The notes: generated by a model not told the origin, from the sequence alone. 64,000 nucleotides of DNA from JADGRB01 sp963835825 (GCA_963835825.1 CAWIGZ010000008.1:372001-436000); one strand, 5' to 3'; positions 45,069 to 56,088 are shown, numbered from the stretch's first letter. Translations and numbers: made by a program.

Positions 45069-46595
45069 CTAGAAGTAAAAGGAGAACCGAAGACGGACGC
45101 TGTACATCTCGTTGTCGTAGGTCGGTGCAGGAATAGCGGTGGCCTGTAAGAAGTGAGCCCGCGAGTAGCTCCCCACCAGCTTGACGTAGAGCTGTTGGAA
45201 GACCACGTACTGGACGGCGGCGAAGCTCTGCCACAGCCAGTAATCGTCGGTGACGATACCGGTGGCAGAGGAGAGGCTGGCCTGGTCGACGTCGCGCGTG
45301 AAGAGACCCCCCACTCCGAACATGAGAGGATAGCGTTCGCTCCCGTTGGAGACGTTGGCGAACCCGCCGAAGCTGGTGCGGGTGAAGGTCCCTTGCCTGT
45401 TCGGCCGCCCCTGGGAATCGGTGGAGACAACTGTCCCCTGCGCGGCGTTGAGGCCGAACTCGATATGCGGCTCGAACACGAACTGCGCGGCGCCGCCGAC
45501 ACCCTTTGAGGTGGTCTCGAACTGGCTGCCTGTGCTCTGTGAGGTTTCGCGCTGCCACTCCACGCCCCCCTTGAGCTTCAGCCAGCCGAAATCGAGGATG
45601 GCCGACCGGGCGGGTCGCGACCACGGGACCGCTGCTGAAGCTCCCCACCGTTCCCAGCGCCTCGAAGCGAAGGAACGGCAGCGGATAGTAGTGGACCGCC
45701 GCGTTGCCGGCGGCCCCGGATGGCCGGAACTGGTTGTCGGTCAGACCGTAATAGGAGACCACCGGATCGCCGGAGCCGATGGCGCCCTGACGCTCGAACG
45801 TGTTCTGGTCCAGGCCCATTCCGAGGTGAAAGACCTCCCACCCTTCGAAACGGCCGACCTGGAAGTCCCACCTGTTCCACTGCCCGATCCGCAACCAGAG
45901 ATCGTCCGTGTCGGCGCCGCCGACGTCGAATCTCTGAGATCGTCTGATTCTCGGTCCCGACGAGCTCGACCTGGCCCTGCACGAACCAGTCGGCGAACGA
46001 GTAGGTGGGCGTGACCCGCAGCAGCATGCGCCCCTGCTGCGTCGCATAGGCAACTCCGGTCCTGGCCGATCGCTTGGGCGTTCTGGCCCCAGGGTGCGAA
46101 CTTCACGTAGGCGGTGTCGAGCCAGCCCCACCCGGAGAGGCCGATCACGAACCGATCGCGGCCGGCCTTGGCAGGCAAGTACGGCCACTGCAGGCCGTGG
46201 AAGGTGAGCCACAGCGAGCCGTACTTGAGGCCGCGCGTCTGCGGCTCCGGGTAAGCCGACCCGGGGAGACGCTGCACGCCAATCTCGGTGACCGGGGGCG
46301 CCTCGACCGACGGTTCCGGGGGCGGGGGGATCGAGCCCGCGACCGCGGTTGCCTCTCGCGCTGGCGCCGGCGAGGCGACGGCGGGGTTGGGCTGGACAGG
46401 CACCGGCACCACGACCACCGTTGACGGTGGTGCCGGGGTGGCGCCGGTCCCTGCAGCCGGAGCCGCCGGCGTGACTTCGGAGGGCGGCGCCTCCGTCGGG
46501 GCTCCAGCCCCGGCGGCGAGCGCGGTCGATGCCGCGAAGGGAACGAAGGCGGTCAGGAGCAACAGGGTCTGGGTACAGCGGGCGATTGTTTTCAT
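45069..46595 (-). CDS. Porin-like outer-membrane protein, at least three frameshifts
   Basis: About 508 aa when joined. Signal peptide (TLLLLTAFVPFAASTALA), a Pro-rich region of about 80 residues, then long barrel strands: KYGSLWLTFHG, FVIGLSGWGWLDTAYVK, MLLRVTPTYSFADWFVQGQV, DDLWLRIGQWNRWDFQVG, GTFTRTSFGGFANV and YSVRLRFSFYF at the end. The frames change near 46050, 45925 and 45605. The content fits an outer-membrane carbohydrate-type porin. Its ATG overlaps the GH3 stop by four bases, so glycosidase and porin are coupled: products of outside hydrolysis could enter here. Confidence 0.75.
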
Positions 46596-49265
46596 TGAGA
46601 AGATCCGACGGTGTATCCCTGGACGTTCACCGATTGCGTGGATAGGAAGAGTGTCTTTCCGCTGGTCGGATCTTGAGAGCCGTCGGTCACCATGATGTTG
46701 ACCGGCCCAGTCTCCACGACCCAGTGGCCCGTGGTCGCGGTCGCGGTCGGCGCGTCTGTCTGGAAGTAGTCGAGATCGGATAGCCGGACTGGGATCGTCA
46801 CCTGCTTTTCCTCGCCGGCGGCGAGGCTCACGCGAGCGAAGCCTTTGAGCTCCTTGGGCCCCCGCCGCGCCGTCGTGTTGGGGAACGACACGAAGACCAT
46901 CACGGTATCGTCACCGGCGACCGTACCGGTGTTCTTGACGTTGACGACCACGGGTAACACGGCACCCTGTTTCATGCTGCTGCACCCGAGCTGCAAGTTG
47001 GACAGCGCGAACGTCGTGTAGCTGAGCCCGGCCCCGAAGGGAAACACCGGCATGATGGCGTTGTAGTCAAAATAGCGGTAGCCGACGTAGTAATCGAACG
47101 TCACCGCGCCGTTGCCGCTGCTAAACGGATCACCGTATTGGGACTCGTGACCCCAGGTGATCGGGAGCTTGCCGCCAAAGTTGTAGGAGACGCCGTTGAC
47201 CTCGCCCCACAGCAGATCGGCGAGCGCCTCGCCGCCCCGCTGCCCCGGATACCAGGCCATCACCACCGCCGGGACCTGCGAGAGCCAGGGCATCTCGATC
47301 ACGCCACCCCCCTCGAGAACGACCACCATCGGTTTCCCGCTCGCGGCCACCTGCTGGATGAGGTTGTTCTGGATGCTCTTGAAGGCCGAGTTCGTCTGCT
47401 TGGAGTCGAGCTGCAAGCACGCGCCGGCGTTGACGCAGCCGTAGTTTCGATCGGATGCGTTCGTGTACTCCTCCCCCTCGTCCTGCAGGGTGAGGCCGGC
47501 GACCACGACGACGAAGTCCGCGGCGCTCACCGCGTTCATCACCGGGCTGAGATCCCCCGTCTTGTCGTTGTTCGTCGCCGTCGTGACGTTGACCGACCCG
47601 CCGCTGCAGGAGGTTCCCGTCGGCGACGGCTTGCCGTCCGACCCCACCGGAGTGCCACCAGACGCGATGCAAAACCCCGCGAAGGGTCCGGTCGACTTGG
47701 CCGGATCGGAATAGACGCGGCTGGAACCGATGTCGCCCGTCGCGGACATCCGTGGCGAAGTTCACGGTATGGAACGTCATGCCCGAGTCCAAGGTGAAGG
47801 GGACGGTGGCGCCCACCACTGCCGACATTCTTGGCCGTCGGGCTGATGGGAAGGATCCCGTTGCTGTTCTTGAGCAGGACCATGCTCTCCAGCGCTGCGC
47901 GCTTCGCCAGCGCCAGGTGGCTCGCGTCGCAAATGATTTCGCTGTTCGCGGTGTCATAGATGGTGACCGGTTGCTTGAGCCCGATCGGTTCCCGAGAGAT
48001 TGTCGGATTTGAACCGGTACTTCTCGTAGAGGATTCTCCGAACAGCGGCGTCGAGCTGGGCTTTGGTGATCGAGTGTGCGTTTAAGAGGTTCTGCAGTTG
48101 GCCGTAGTTGAACGCCCAGGGCAGCTCGACATCCAAACCCGCATTGAGGGCGCGACCGCGTTGCTCTTCTTGGTGCTCGTGTCGAGGATCTGGTTGCTGG
48201 AGCCGGGCATCGCCCACCAGTCGCTGAGGATGAATCCCTTGAATCCGAAGTCGGTGCGCAGCACATCGGTCAAGGTGTGCGGATTGATTGTCGACTTCTT
48301 CCCGTTCACCGAGTTGTAGGACGCCATCGCCGAGGCCACGCCGGCGTCCTGCACCACCATCCGGAAGTGACGCCCGTAGATCTCCCGCAGCGTCTGCTCG
48401 TCCATGTTCGCGACGTTCGATTGCCGGCCGGTTTCCACGTCGTAGGCCATGAAGTGCTTGGCGTTGGCGGCGATGTGCTCCTGGATGCCGACGACCATCG
48501 CGGAGGCCAGGCGGCCGATCGTGGTACGGGTCCTCGCCATAGGTCTCCTGCGCACGGCCCCAGTATGGGTGGCGGAGCAGGTTCATGCAGGGCGCGAGCA
48601 GGAGCGTCTGCTGGGCGGCCTGCATCTCGTCGCCGATCGCCTCGCCGACCGCGTACTCGAGGTCGAGATCGAAGGCCGCGCCGCGGGCCATGCTGACCGG
48701 AAAGGCAGTCGAGTAGCCGACACTCTGGCCGAGGGGATCCGCTTGTCGGTCTTGTAGTTGGGGTCGACGGGGTGCCGTCCATGTCCTCGCCGAGGTTCAT
48801 CCCGCGCGAGGCGTCCCGGTAGCGGTAGCCGCGAATGTTGGCGGTGTCTTCGCTGCGCTGAGTGTCGGTGAAGTTCCCCTGGTTGGCCGACCCGAAGGGC
48901 GTGCCGGTCATCTGCAGTCTGCTCGTCTGCGACGGAGATGGTCTGCCATCGTCGCGTCGACCTTCGCCAGGATCGCCGGGTCGGCGTAGGAGTAGCCCTG
49001 GCTGTATTTGTCGATGGCGTTGGGATTGGCGGTCGTGCTCCCCGGGGGCGGGCAGGCCATCGCCGTAACGACGTTCTCGACGTCGCCCGTGGCGATGACG
49101 GTGCTGACCGCGTCGACGGCGCCGGCGTCCGCGCTGAGCGAGCACGACTGCGTTGTGAATCCACCGTCGTCCCTGTGCCTTCGGCGCCGGAAGCGAGCAG
49201 GCGGACACGCTCAAACAGCCAACCGCGGTCCAAAGCAACGATTTGAGCAACTTCATGTTCTGCAT
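46592..49265 (-). CDS. Glycoside hydrolase family 3 lipoprotein, about ten frameshifts
   Basis: About 890 aa when joined. ATG 49265 (AGGAG upstream) starts a lipoprotein signal with lipobox LSVSAC. The GH3 N-domain has SVGYSTAFPVSMARGAAFD, NLLRHPYWGRAQETYGEDP, HIAANAKHFMAYDVE and GFKGFILSDWWAM with the nucleophile Asp. The second domain has ALESMVLLKNSNGILPI and VVVLEGGGVIEMPW; a fibronectin-like domain closes the protein. The frame changes near 49180, 48945, 48925, 48775, 48725, 48535, 48150, 47985, 47830 and 47750. GH3 enzymes are exo-beta-glucosidases or xylosidases. As deposited it cannot be translated in one piece. Confidence 0.8.
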
Positions 49266-49497
49266 TGAAACTCCTGGCAGCCTCGAAATGACTTCAGCGG
49301 GCCAAACACTTTTTTTGATGAATCGCGATGTCTCGGCGAACTGACGAGCGGGTCGCACCGTAGCACGGGTCGTGGAGTAAATTGCACGCATTATCGAGCA
49401 CGATCTCGGCGCGAGCCGGGTCGGTCGCCCTGAACGCGCAACAAAGCCTCGGGCTATATCGCCCGATCGAAACAACCATCCTGAGCTTTGAGCGCGG

Positions 49498-49749
49498 CTA
49501 CGGTAGGTAATCGACAGAGGCCCACCCGTTGCTCGGGAGCGAGAATTGAAATGCGGCTCGGGCGATCGCCTCGCCGCCACCAAGCCCGGCGGCGCCAGTC
49601 GCGGTGCCACGCCCGGTGACGCGGGTCGTCTGCGTGCCGGGGCGCGCGCGGGTCATGCCACAAGATTCCCGGCCGCGCCGAAAGCGATCTCCGGGCGGCG
49701 CCTTTCGCGAGCCGATTGCGGGGGCGCGGGACACTGGCGCACGATGCAC
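49498..49749 (-). pseudogene. Possible C-terminal remnant of a glycosidase-type protein
   Basis: The last 16 residues before the stop, FQFSLPSNGWASVDYLP-like, resemble the closing strand of the GH30 protein at 54607 (LQFAMPANGFATVVYVP). Upstream of about residue 40 the frame loses protein-like character. Seen only as similarity by eye; no enzyme core is present. Confidence 0.25.
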
Positions 49750-49851
49750 CTGGTCTCCGTTCCACGTCCTCGCATCCTTGGCAGAGCTCTCTCATTTATA
49801 GCGGGCCCCGGCGAGCGTGCTCGAGCTCCTTCCGGTGCCGCAAGTTCGACC

Positions 49852-49880
49852 TTGGGTGCCGGGCCGCGGGGGTCTAACCT
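49852..49880 (+). promoter_or_regulatory. Promoter-like TTGGGT-17-TAACCT before GH67
   Basis: -35-like TTGGGT (49852-49857), exact 17-bp spacer, -10-like TAACCT (49875-49880), 7 bases to the ATG at 49888. No Shine-Dalgarno. Confidence 0.5.
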
Positions 49881-49887
49881 CGGGCAC

Positions 49888-52473
49888 ATGGTGCGGAGCT
49901 ATCTCCTCGGCGTCGCGATCGCGTCTCTCGGGTTCTCCCTGTCGGTGACCGGCTGTTCGTCCTCGGGAACCGGCGGCAGCTCGACCGGGACGGGCGGCGC
50001 CGCGACCGGCGGAGCGACCGGCACCGGCGGCGGCCCCGGCACCGGCGGCGGCCCCGGCTCGGGCGGCAGCCTCGGCACGGGCGGCAACGTCGGCACCGGC
50101 GGCAGCCTGGGCACGGGCGGCAACCCGGGTTCCGGCGGGACCGGCGGTGGAGGCACTGGCGGCAGCGTCGCGACGGGAGGCGCCGCGGGGCACCCGACCG
50201 GCGGCACGCTGGGCAGCACGGGCGGGACCGGCGCGACCGGGACCGGAGGCGCGGCCGGCACGACCGGAAGCGCGGGCGCCGGCGGCAATCCTTACCCCGC
50301 GCCGACCGCCACCCCGGCCGATGAGGACGGCTCCCAGCTCTGGCTGCGCTACCCCAAGGTGAACCTGCCGGCTCGCCTGGCCGAGTACCAGGCGGGGATC
50401 ACCCAGATCGTGACGGCGGGAACCTCCGCGACGCTGAAGGCCGCCCAGGCCGAGCTGGTCAAGGGGCTCGGCGGCCTCCTCGGCGCGACGATCCCCGTGG
50501 TGAGCCAACCGACCGCCGCGGGCGCGGTGGTGATCGGGACGCCGGCCTCGTCGACGCTCATCAGCGGCCTCGCGCTGGGCAGCAGCCTGACCGCGGTCGG
50601 CAGCGAAGGGTACCTGGTGCAGGCGACCACCGTCGGCGGCCAGCCGGCCGTCGTCGTGGCCGCGAACACCGACGTCGGCGTGCTTCACGGGACGTTCGCC
50701 CTGCTGCGACAGCTCCAGTGCCATCGCCCGCTGGCCGGCCTGGCGCTGAGCGAGGCGCCCAAGATCCAGCGCCGCATTCTCGACCACTGGGACAACCTCG
50801 ACGGCAGCGTCGAGCGCGGCTACGCCGGCAAATCGCTCTGGCAATGGAGCGCGCTGCCGGGGACGCTCTCGCAGCGCTACACCGATTACGCCCGCGCCAA
50901 CGCGTCGATCGGCATCAACGGCGTCGTGCTCAACAACGTCAACGCCGACTCGCAGATTCTGACGAGCTCCAATCTGGCCAAGGTGGCGGCGCTGGCGACC
51001 GCCTTCCGCCCCTACGGCATCGCCGTCTACCTGTCGGCGCAGTTCGGCGCGCCGCAACAGATCGGCGGTCTCAGCACGGCCGACCCCACCAACAGCTCGG
51101 TCAAGACCTGGTGGGTCAACCTGGCGAACACGATCTACACGATGATTCCGGACTTCGGCGGGTTCCTGGTCAAGGCCAACTCGGAAGGGCAACCGGGGCC
51201 CGCCGACTACGGGCACACCCACGCCGACGGCGCCAACATGCTCGCCGCCGCGCTGTCACCTCACGGCGGCATCGTCATGTGGCGGGCCTTCGTTTACAGC
51301 GACAACGGCACCGATCGCATTGGTCAGGCGTACAACGAGTTCAAACCGCTCGACGGCAAGTTCAACGCCGGCACGATGGTGCAGGTGAAGAACGGCCCGC
51401 TCGATTTCCAGCCGCGCGAGCCTTTCCATCAGCTGTTCGGCGCCATGCCCAACACGCCGCTGGCGCTGGAGCTGCAGATCACCAAGGAGTACCTGGGCGA
51501 GGACACCCACCTGGCTTACCTCGGACCCATGTGGCAGGAGGTCCTGCAGTCCGACACCTACGCCAAGGGCCAGGGGTCGACGGTGGCGCGGGTCATCGAC
51601 GGAACGCTGCACGGCTACAAGCTCACGGCCATCGCCGGCGTGGCCGGCATCGGGACCGACGCGAACTGGATGGGCTCGCACTTCAACCAGGCCAACTGGT
51701 ACGCCTTCGGCCGCCTGGGCTGGAACCCCGACGCCAGCGCGCAGGACATCGCCGACGAGTGGATCCGCCAGACGTTCTCCAACGATCCGGTGGTCGTCGT
51801 GCCGGTGACGCAAATGATGATGAATTCGCGTCAGAACCTGGTCAATTACATGGAGCCGCTGGGGTTGGTCCACATGATGGGCACCAACCACCATTACGGC
51901 CCGGCGCCCTGGGTCAACAACCTGACCCCCGCCGACATCAACCCGTTCTATTTCCACAAGGCGGACGCCACCGGGATCGGCTTCGATCGGACCTCGACCG
52001 GCAGCAACACCGTGGCGCAATACTTTTCGACGGTGGCGAGCAAGTTCGGGACCCGCGCCACCACGCCCGACGACAACCTGCTCTTCTTCCAGCGCGTGAA
52101 GTGGGACGACATCTTGCCGTCGTCGGGACGGACGATCTGGAACGAGCTGGTCTACCGGTACAGCGCCGGGCGTCGACGCGGTCCAGACGATGCGCGGCCT
52201 GTGGCCGATGGTGATGGGCCGGATCGACAACAAACGTTACAACGACGTCGCCGGCTTCCTGCAGATTCAACATTACGAGGCCCGCTGGTGGCGGGACGCT
52301 TGCTTGACGTACTTCATGAGCCTCAACAAGCACACGATGCCGGCCGGCTACGCCGCCCCGCCCAGAGCCTTTCGTATTATCAGAACCTCCAGACCACCTG
52401 CCCGTCCGACGCGACGAAGCCCCGCTGCCCGGCCATCTACACGGGCAACCCGTCACCGGCGATCACCAACTGA
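49888..52473 (+). CDS. GH67 alpha-glucuronidase lipoprotein, two frameshifts
   Basis: About 861 aa. Lipobox SVTGC, then a 105-residue Gly/Thr linker, an N-terminal domain (LWLRYPKVNLPARL, AVVIGTPASS, GYLVQATTV), and the GH67 barrel: PKIQRRILDHWDNLDGSVERGYAG, YARANASIGINGVVLNNVNA, KANSEGQPGPADYGHTHADGAN with an acid pair, QPREPFHQLFG, then MMGTNHHYGPAPW. Two compensating shifts (about 52168 and 52356) occur near the end; the last residues SPAITN are back in the original frame. GH67 removes 4-O-methyl-glucuronic acid from xylo-oligosaccharides. Surface anchoring through a long linker is unusual, since several known GH67 enzymes are cytoplasmic. Confidence 0.88.
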   Translation: MVRSYLLGVAIASLGFSLSVTGCSSSGTGGSSTGTGGAATGGATGTGGGPGTGGGPGSGGSLGTGGNVGTGGSLGTGGNPGSGGTGGGGTGGSVATGGAAGHPTGGTLGSTGGTGATGTGGAAGTTGSAGAGGNPYPAPTATPADEDGSQLWLRYPKVNLPARLAEYQAGITQIVTAGTSATLKAAQAELVKGLGGLLGATIPVVSQPTAAGAVVIGTPASSTLISGLALGSSLTAVGSEGYLVQATTVGGQPAVVVAANTDVGVLHGTFALLRQLQCHRPLAGLALSEAPKIQRRILDHWDNLDGSVERGYAGKSLWQWSALPGTLSQRYTDYARANASIGINGVVLNNVNADSQILTSSNLAKVAALATAFRPYGIAVYLSAQFGAPQQIGGLSTADPTNSSVKTWWVNLANTIYTMIPDFGGFLVKANSEGQPGPADYGHTHADGANMLAAALSPHGGIVMWRAFVYSDNGTDRIGQAYNEFKPLDGKFNAGTMVQVKNGPLDFQPREPFHQLFGAMPNTPLALELQITKEYLGEDTHLAYLGPMWQEVLQSDTYAKGQGSTVARVIDGTLHGYKLTAIAGVAGIGTDANWMGSHFNQANWYAFGRLGWNPDASAQDIADEWIRQTFSNDPVVVVPVTQMMMNSRQNLVNYMEPLGLVHMMGTNHHYGPAPWVNNLTPADINPFYFHKADATGIGFDRTSTGSNTVAQYFSTVASKFGTRATTPDDNLLFFQRVKWDDILPSSGRTIWNELVYRYSAGRRRGPDDARPVADGDGPDRQQTLQRRRRLPADSTLRGPLVAGRLLDVLHEPQQAHDAGRLRRPAQSLSYYQNLQTTCPSDATKPRCPAIYTGNPSPAITN
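49972..50286 (+). repeat. Gly/Thr (GTGG) low-complexity linker
   Basis: About 105 codons almost entirely Gly, Thr, Ser, Ala and Pro in GTGGS/GTGGN/PGTGG-type units of 12-24 bp. The same style of tract occurs at about 24139-24500 (GH8), 53030-53215 (GH30) and in the CotH linker; it probably spaces enzymes from the membrane. Confidence 0.8.
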
Positions 52474-52535
52474 CGAACGCTCCCAAGCGGACGGGCCTCC
52501 CAGCCATTTCGGGCCCGTCGGATACAGGAATCTTC

Positions 52536-54607
52536 ATGACGAAAGCACGGGTACGGGTCTTCTGCCTTGGTCTTGCGCTCTTCGCGTTCGCTTGTTCGAA
52601 GGGGTCGGCGGAGCGACCGGCACCGGCGGGAACCCCGGCACGGGCGGAAGCGCTTGCCCGGGGACGCAGACCGCCTGCGGCAGCGACTGCATCGACACCT
52701 CGTCGGACCCGACGAACTGCGGCGGTTGCGGCATCCCCTGCTCGGCGGGCCAGGTCTGCCAGGGCGGGGCCTGCCAGTGCCAGTCGGGGCTGATGCTCTG
52801 CAACGGCTCGTGCGTCGCGTCCGACGCCAGCCACTGCGGGAGCTGCTCGACGACCTGCCAGACGGGCCAGGTCTGCAACAACGGCAGCTGCACCTCGACC
52901 TGCGACAGCGGCCTGACCCTCTGCGGATCGAGCTGCGTCGACACGAGCGTCAGCAACACGAACTGCGGCGGGTGCGGAACGATCTGCGGATCGACGCAGC
53001 ACTGCGCCGGCAATGCCTGCGTCGCCAACGTGACGACCGGAACCGGCGGGACGCCGGGGAGCGGCGGGGCGACGGCGACCGGCGGGACGACCGGAAGCGG
53101 CGGGACCGGCGCCGGGGGCAAGGCCGGCGGCGGCGGGACGACGGCGACCGGCGGAGCGCTCGGAACCGGCGGAGCGACCGCCACGGGTGGGACCCCCGGG
53201 ACCGGCGGAGCGCCGCCGGCCCAGTCCAGCGTGGTCACCTCTTCCTCGGGGTCGTACTGGAAGAGCGGGACGTTGACGACGGTGACCAGCGGAACGGCCA
53301 CCGTGACCGTCACCGACAGCTCGACGGCCCAGACCTGGGAAGGGTTCGGGGGCGCCTTCAACGAGCTCGGCTGGAGCTATCTCTCCATGCTCAGCCAGAC
53401 CGACCGGGACAACGCCATCCGTCTCCTCTTCGGTTCCGACGGCGCGCACTTCAACTTCGGTCGCGTCCCCATCGGCGCGAACGACTTCGCCGTCAACCGC
53501 TACACCGACGACGAGGTCGCCAGCGGCACCGACTACACCATGGCCAGCTTCTCGATCGATCGGGACAAGATGTACGTCATCCCGTTCATCAAGGCGGCGC
53601 AGGCGGTGAACGGCAGCATCCGGTTCTGGGGCAGCCCCTGGACGCCGCCCACCTGGATGAAGACCAGCAGCGGCTCGTACAACGGAACGGCCTGCACCTT
53701 CAGCGGCACGGCGTTCGACAGCGGCTGCATGATGGACAACGCCCAGGTCCTGACCGCGTACGCCCAGTATTTCGTCAAATGGGTCCAGGGATACGCGACG
53801 CAGGGGATCACCATCGAAGCGATCGCCCCCCAGAACGAGCCGAACTACTTCACGAACTACCCGTCCTGCGGCTGGACGCCGGCGCTGTTCACCAAGTTCG
53901 TCGGCCAGTACCTCGGCCCCGCCTTCGCCAGCGCCAGCCTGACGACCAAGATCATGCTCGGCACCATGTCCAACGGTGACAGCGGCAAGGACCCCTCCAT
54001 CGTCAGCGCCGTGCTGGCGGACGCCACTGCCAAGGGCTTCACCAAGGTCTTCGGCTACCAGTGGAACATGCTGCCCAACGTGGCCAGCGCCAAGTCCAAC
54101 AACCTGCCGATCTGGCAGACCGAGCACAAGTGCGGCAACTACCCCTGGAACCCGGCGGGCTTTCCCGCCTTCAACGCCAACACGGCGCCCAACGACTACG
54201 CGTACGCCGTGGAGAGCTGGGGGAACATCCACGACTGGATCGCCGCCGGCGTGACCGCCTACAACGCCTGGAACACCGTGCTCGACACGGCGGGGAAGAG
54301 CATCGATTCGGTGCGCCCCTGGCCGCAGAACGCCCTCCTGACCGTCAACACCTCGACGAAGGCGCTGACCATCACGCCGGCCTACTACGTCTTTCGCCAC
54401 TGCTCCGAGTACGTCGCGGCGGGCGCCAAGGTGGTGGCCACCAGCGGCAGCGGCAGCTCGCTCGCCTTCAAGAACCCGGACGGCAGCATCGTCACGGTCA
54501 TGTACAACTCCGGTGCGGCGTCGACGTACACGCTGGCGGTGGGCGGCAAGAAGCTGCAGTTCGCCATGCCGGCCAACGGGTTCGCGACCGTCGTCTACGT
54601 GCCCTAG
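52536..54607 (+). CDS. GH30-family glycosidase lipoprotein with Cys-rich repeats, one frameshift
   Basis: About 690 aa. The signal (VFCLGLALFAFACSKGS) is in one frame; after a one-base shift near 52600 the rest is in another. Then come GTGG units, three Cys-rich repeats of the form CGSDCIDTSSDPTNCGGCG...CSAGQVCQGGAC, a second GTGG linker, and the GH30 domain: WEGFGGAFNELGWSYL, IRFWGSPWTPPTWMK, IAPQNEPNYF (acid/base Glu) and WQTEHKCGNYP (nucleophile Glu), with a small C-terminal beta-domain. GH30 acts on glucosylceramide, beta-1,6-glucan or glucuronoxylan; the GH67 neighbour favours xylan but does not prove it. Confidence 0.87.
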
Positions 54608-56088
54608 GGTTTGGCGCCGGCGACGATCTCCGCGAAGGCGGCCAGCGCCCGGGCGCGCGCCCAGCGGTGATCGACGATGGGCCGCGGGTAGGTCCGTCCC
54701 AGCACGACGCCCGCGCTGGCCAGCTCCTCGGCCGACGCCAGCCAGGGCGCGTGGATGAAACGCGGCGGGAGCCTGGCCAGCTCGGGCACCCAGCGGCTCA
54801 CGTACGCGCCCGCCGGATCGAACGTGCGGCCCTGGATGACCGGATTGAAGATGCGAAAGTACGGGGCCGCGTCGACGCCGGAGCCGGCGCACCACTGCCA
54901 GCCGAGCGTGTTGTCCGCCAGATCGGCGTCGACCAGCGTGTTCCAGAAGTGGCGCGCCCCCTCCTGCCAGCGAACGAGCAGGTGCTTGACCAGGAACGAC
55001 GCCACCACCATCCGGACGCGGTTGTGCACGAAGCCGGTCGCCCAGAGCTCGCGCATCCCCGCGTCGACCAGCGGGTAGCCGGTCTGGCCGCGCCGCCAGG
55101 CCTGCGCGGAGGTCGCCGACGCCCAGGGAAAACGAAGGAAGGCGGGACGCAGCGGCGCCTCGGTCGAGCGGGGGAAATGGTGGAGAACGTGATGCGCGAA
55201 TTCCCGCCAGGCGAGCTCGCGCAGGAACGGGGACGGATCGATCCCCCCGCGCTCAGCGGCGCGCTCGACGGCGCTCCAGACGGCGCGCGGGCCGAGCTCG
55301 CCGAAGTGGAGGTGGGGCGACAGGCGTGAGCCGACGTCGAGGTCGGGACAATCGCGGGCCTCCGCGTAGCGCGGCAGACCGCGCCGCACGAATCGTTGCA
55401 GGCCGGCGCGCGCACCCGCCTCGCCGGGGGACCAGACCGCGCGCAGGCCGGCGTCCCAGCCGATCTTCGGGCGCAGGCCGAGGGCGGCGAGCGGCACCGA
55501 CGCCGGCCAGCGCGACGGGGGCGGCAGCGCGCGCGGCGCGGGCGCAGGCTCCGGCGGCGGCTGCGCGCGGCAGGCGCGCCAGAAGGGGGTGAACATCCGG
55601 AACGGCTGCCCGGCCTTGGTGGCGAGCGCCTCCGGCTCCCAGAGGAGGTTCGCCGACGGAAGGCCGAGGTCGGTTGCGGTCGAGAGGCCGCGCGCGCGCA
55701 ACGCCGCATCGACACGCGCGTCGCGCGCGGCCACCGCCGGCTCGTAGCGGCGGTTCCAGAACACCCCGCGCGCGCCGGTCCGCGAGACCAGCTCGAGCAG
55801 CGTCTCGAGGGAAGGCCCCACCCGCAGGACGAGGCGGCTCCCCCGCTCGGCGAGCGCCGCCGCCAGCGCGGTCAGCGATTCGTGCAGCCAGACCCGGCTG
55901 GCGGCGCCGGGCGCGAACGGCGCTTCCTCTTCGGGGGCCCAGATGAAGACGGGGATGATCCCGGCTCGCCCGGCGGTCGCGACGGCCGCGCCCAGCGCCG
56001 GATTGTCGGCCAGGCGCAGGTCCGCCCGGAACCAGACGATCACCGGGCCGTCGCCGGCGGACTCCGCGCTAGGCTGTGAACCCGCCAT
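54604..56088 (-). CDS. phrB: Deoxyribodipyrimidine photolyase
   Basis: 494 aa. Repairs UV cyclobutane dimers with FADH and light. The N-terminal antenna domain opens VIVWFRADLRLADNPAL, and the FAD domain carries SRLSPHLHFGELGPR, FLRELAWREFAHHVL, GYPLVDAGMRELWATGFVHNR and LADNTLGWQWCAGSGVDAAPYFRIFNP. ATG 56088 overlaps the opposite ATG at 56087 by two bases. A GTG at 56043 would start right at the conserved VIVWF and is an alternative. The stop shares CTAG with the GH30 stop. No iron-sulfur cluster Cys set of the FeS-BCP type was seen. Confidence 0.93.
   Translation of the reverse strand: MAGSQPSAESAGDGPVIVWFRADLRLADNPALGAAVATAGRAGIIPVFIWAPEEEAPFAPGAASRVWLHESLTALAAALAERGSRLVLRVGPSLETLLELVSRTGARGVFWNRRYEPAVAARDARVDAALRARGLSTATDLGLPSANLLWEPEALATKAGQPFRMFTPFWRACRAQPPPEPAPAPRALPPPSRWPASVPLAALGLRPKIGWDAGLRAVWSPGEAGARAGLQRFVRRGLPRYAEARDCPDLDVGSRLSPHLHFGELGPRAVWSAVERAAERGGIDPSPFLRELAWREFAHHVLHHFPRSTEAPLRPAFLRFPWASATSAQAWRRGQTGYPLVDAGMRELWATGFVHNRVRMVVASFLVKHLLVRWQEGARHFWNTLVDADLADNTLGWQWCAGSGVDAAPYFRIFNPVIQGRTFDPAGAYVSRWVPELARLPPRFIHAPWLASAEELASAGVVLGRTYPRPIVDHRWARARALAAFAEIVAGAKP

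Larger units (their letters stand above)
49266..49887. other. 622-bp divergent spacer between GH3 and GH67 genes
   Basis: It should hold the control region for both halves of the polysaccharide-use locus. A good promoter match TTGGGT-17-TAACCT (49852-49880) ends 7 bases before the GH67 ATG. No obvious promoter for GH3 was found. An oligo-T run (49311-49317) lies about 50 bases upstream of GH3. A possible gene remnant sits at 49498-49749 on the minus strand. Confidence 0.55.

Noticed and set aside
49972..50286. GTGG repeats as a possible CRISPR array
   Set aside because: Units are short, coding, in frame and without unique spacers; they form a protein linker.
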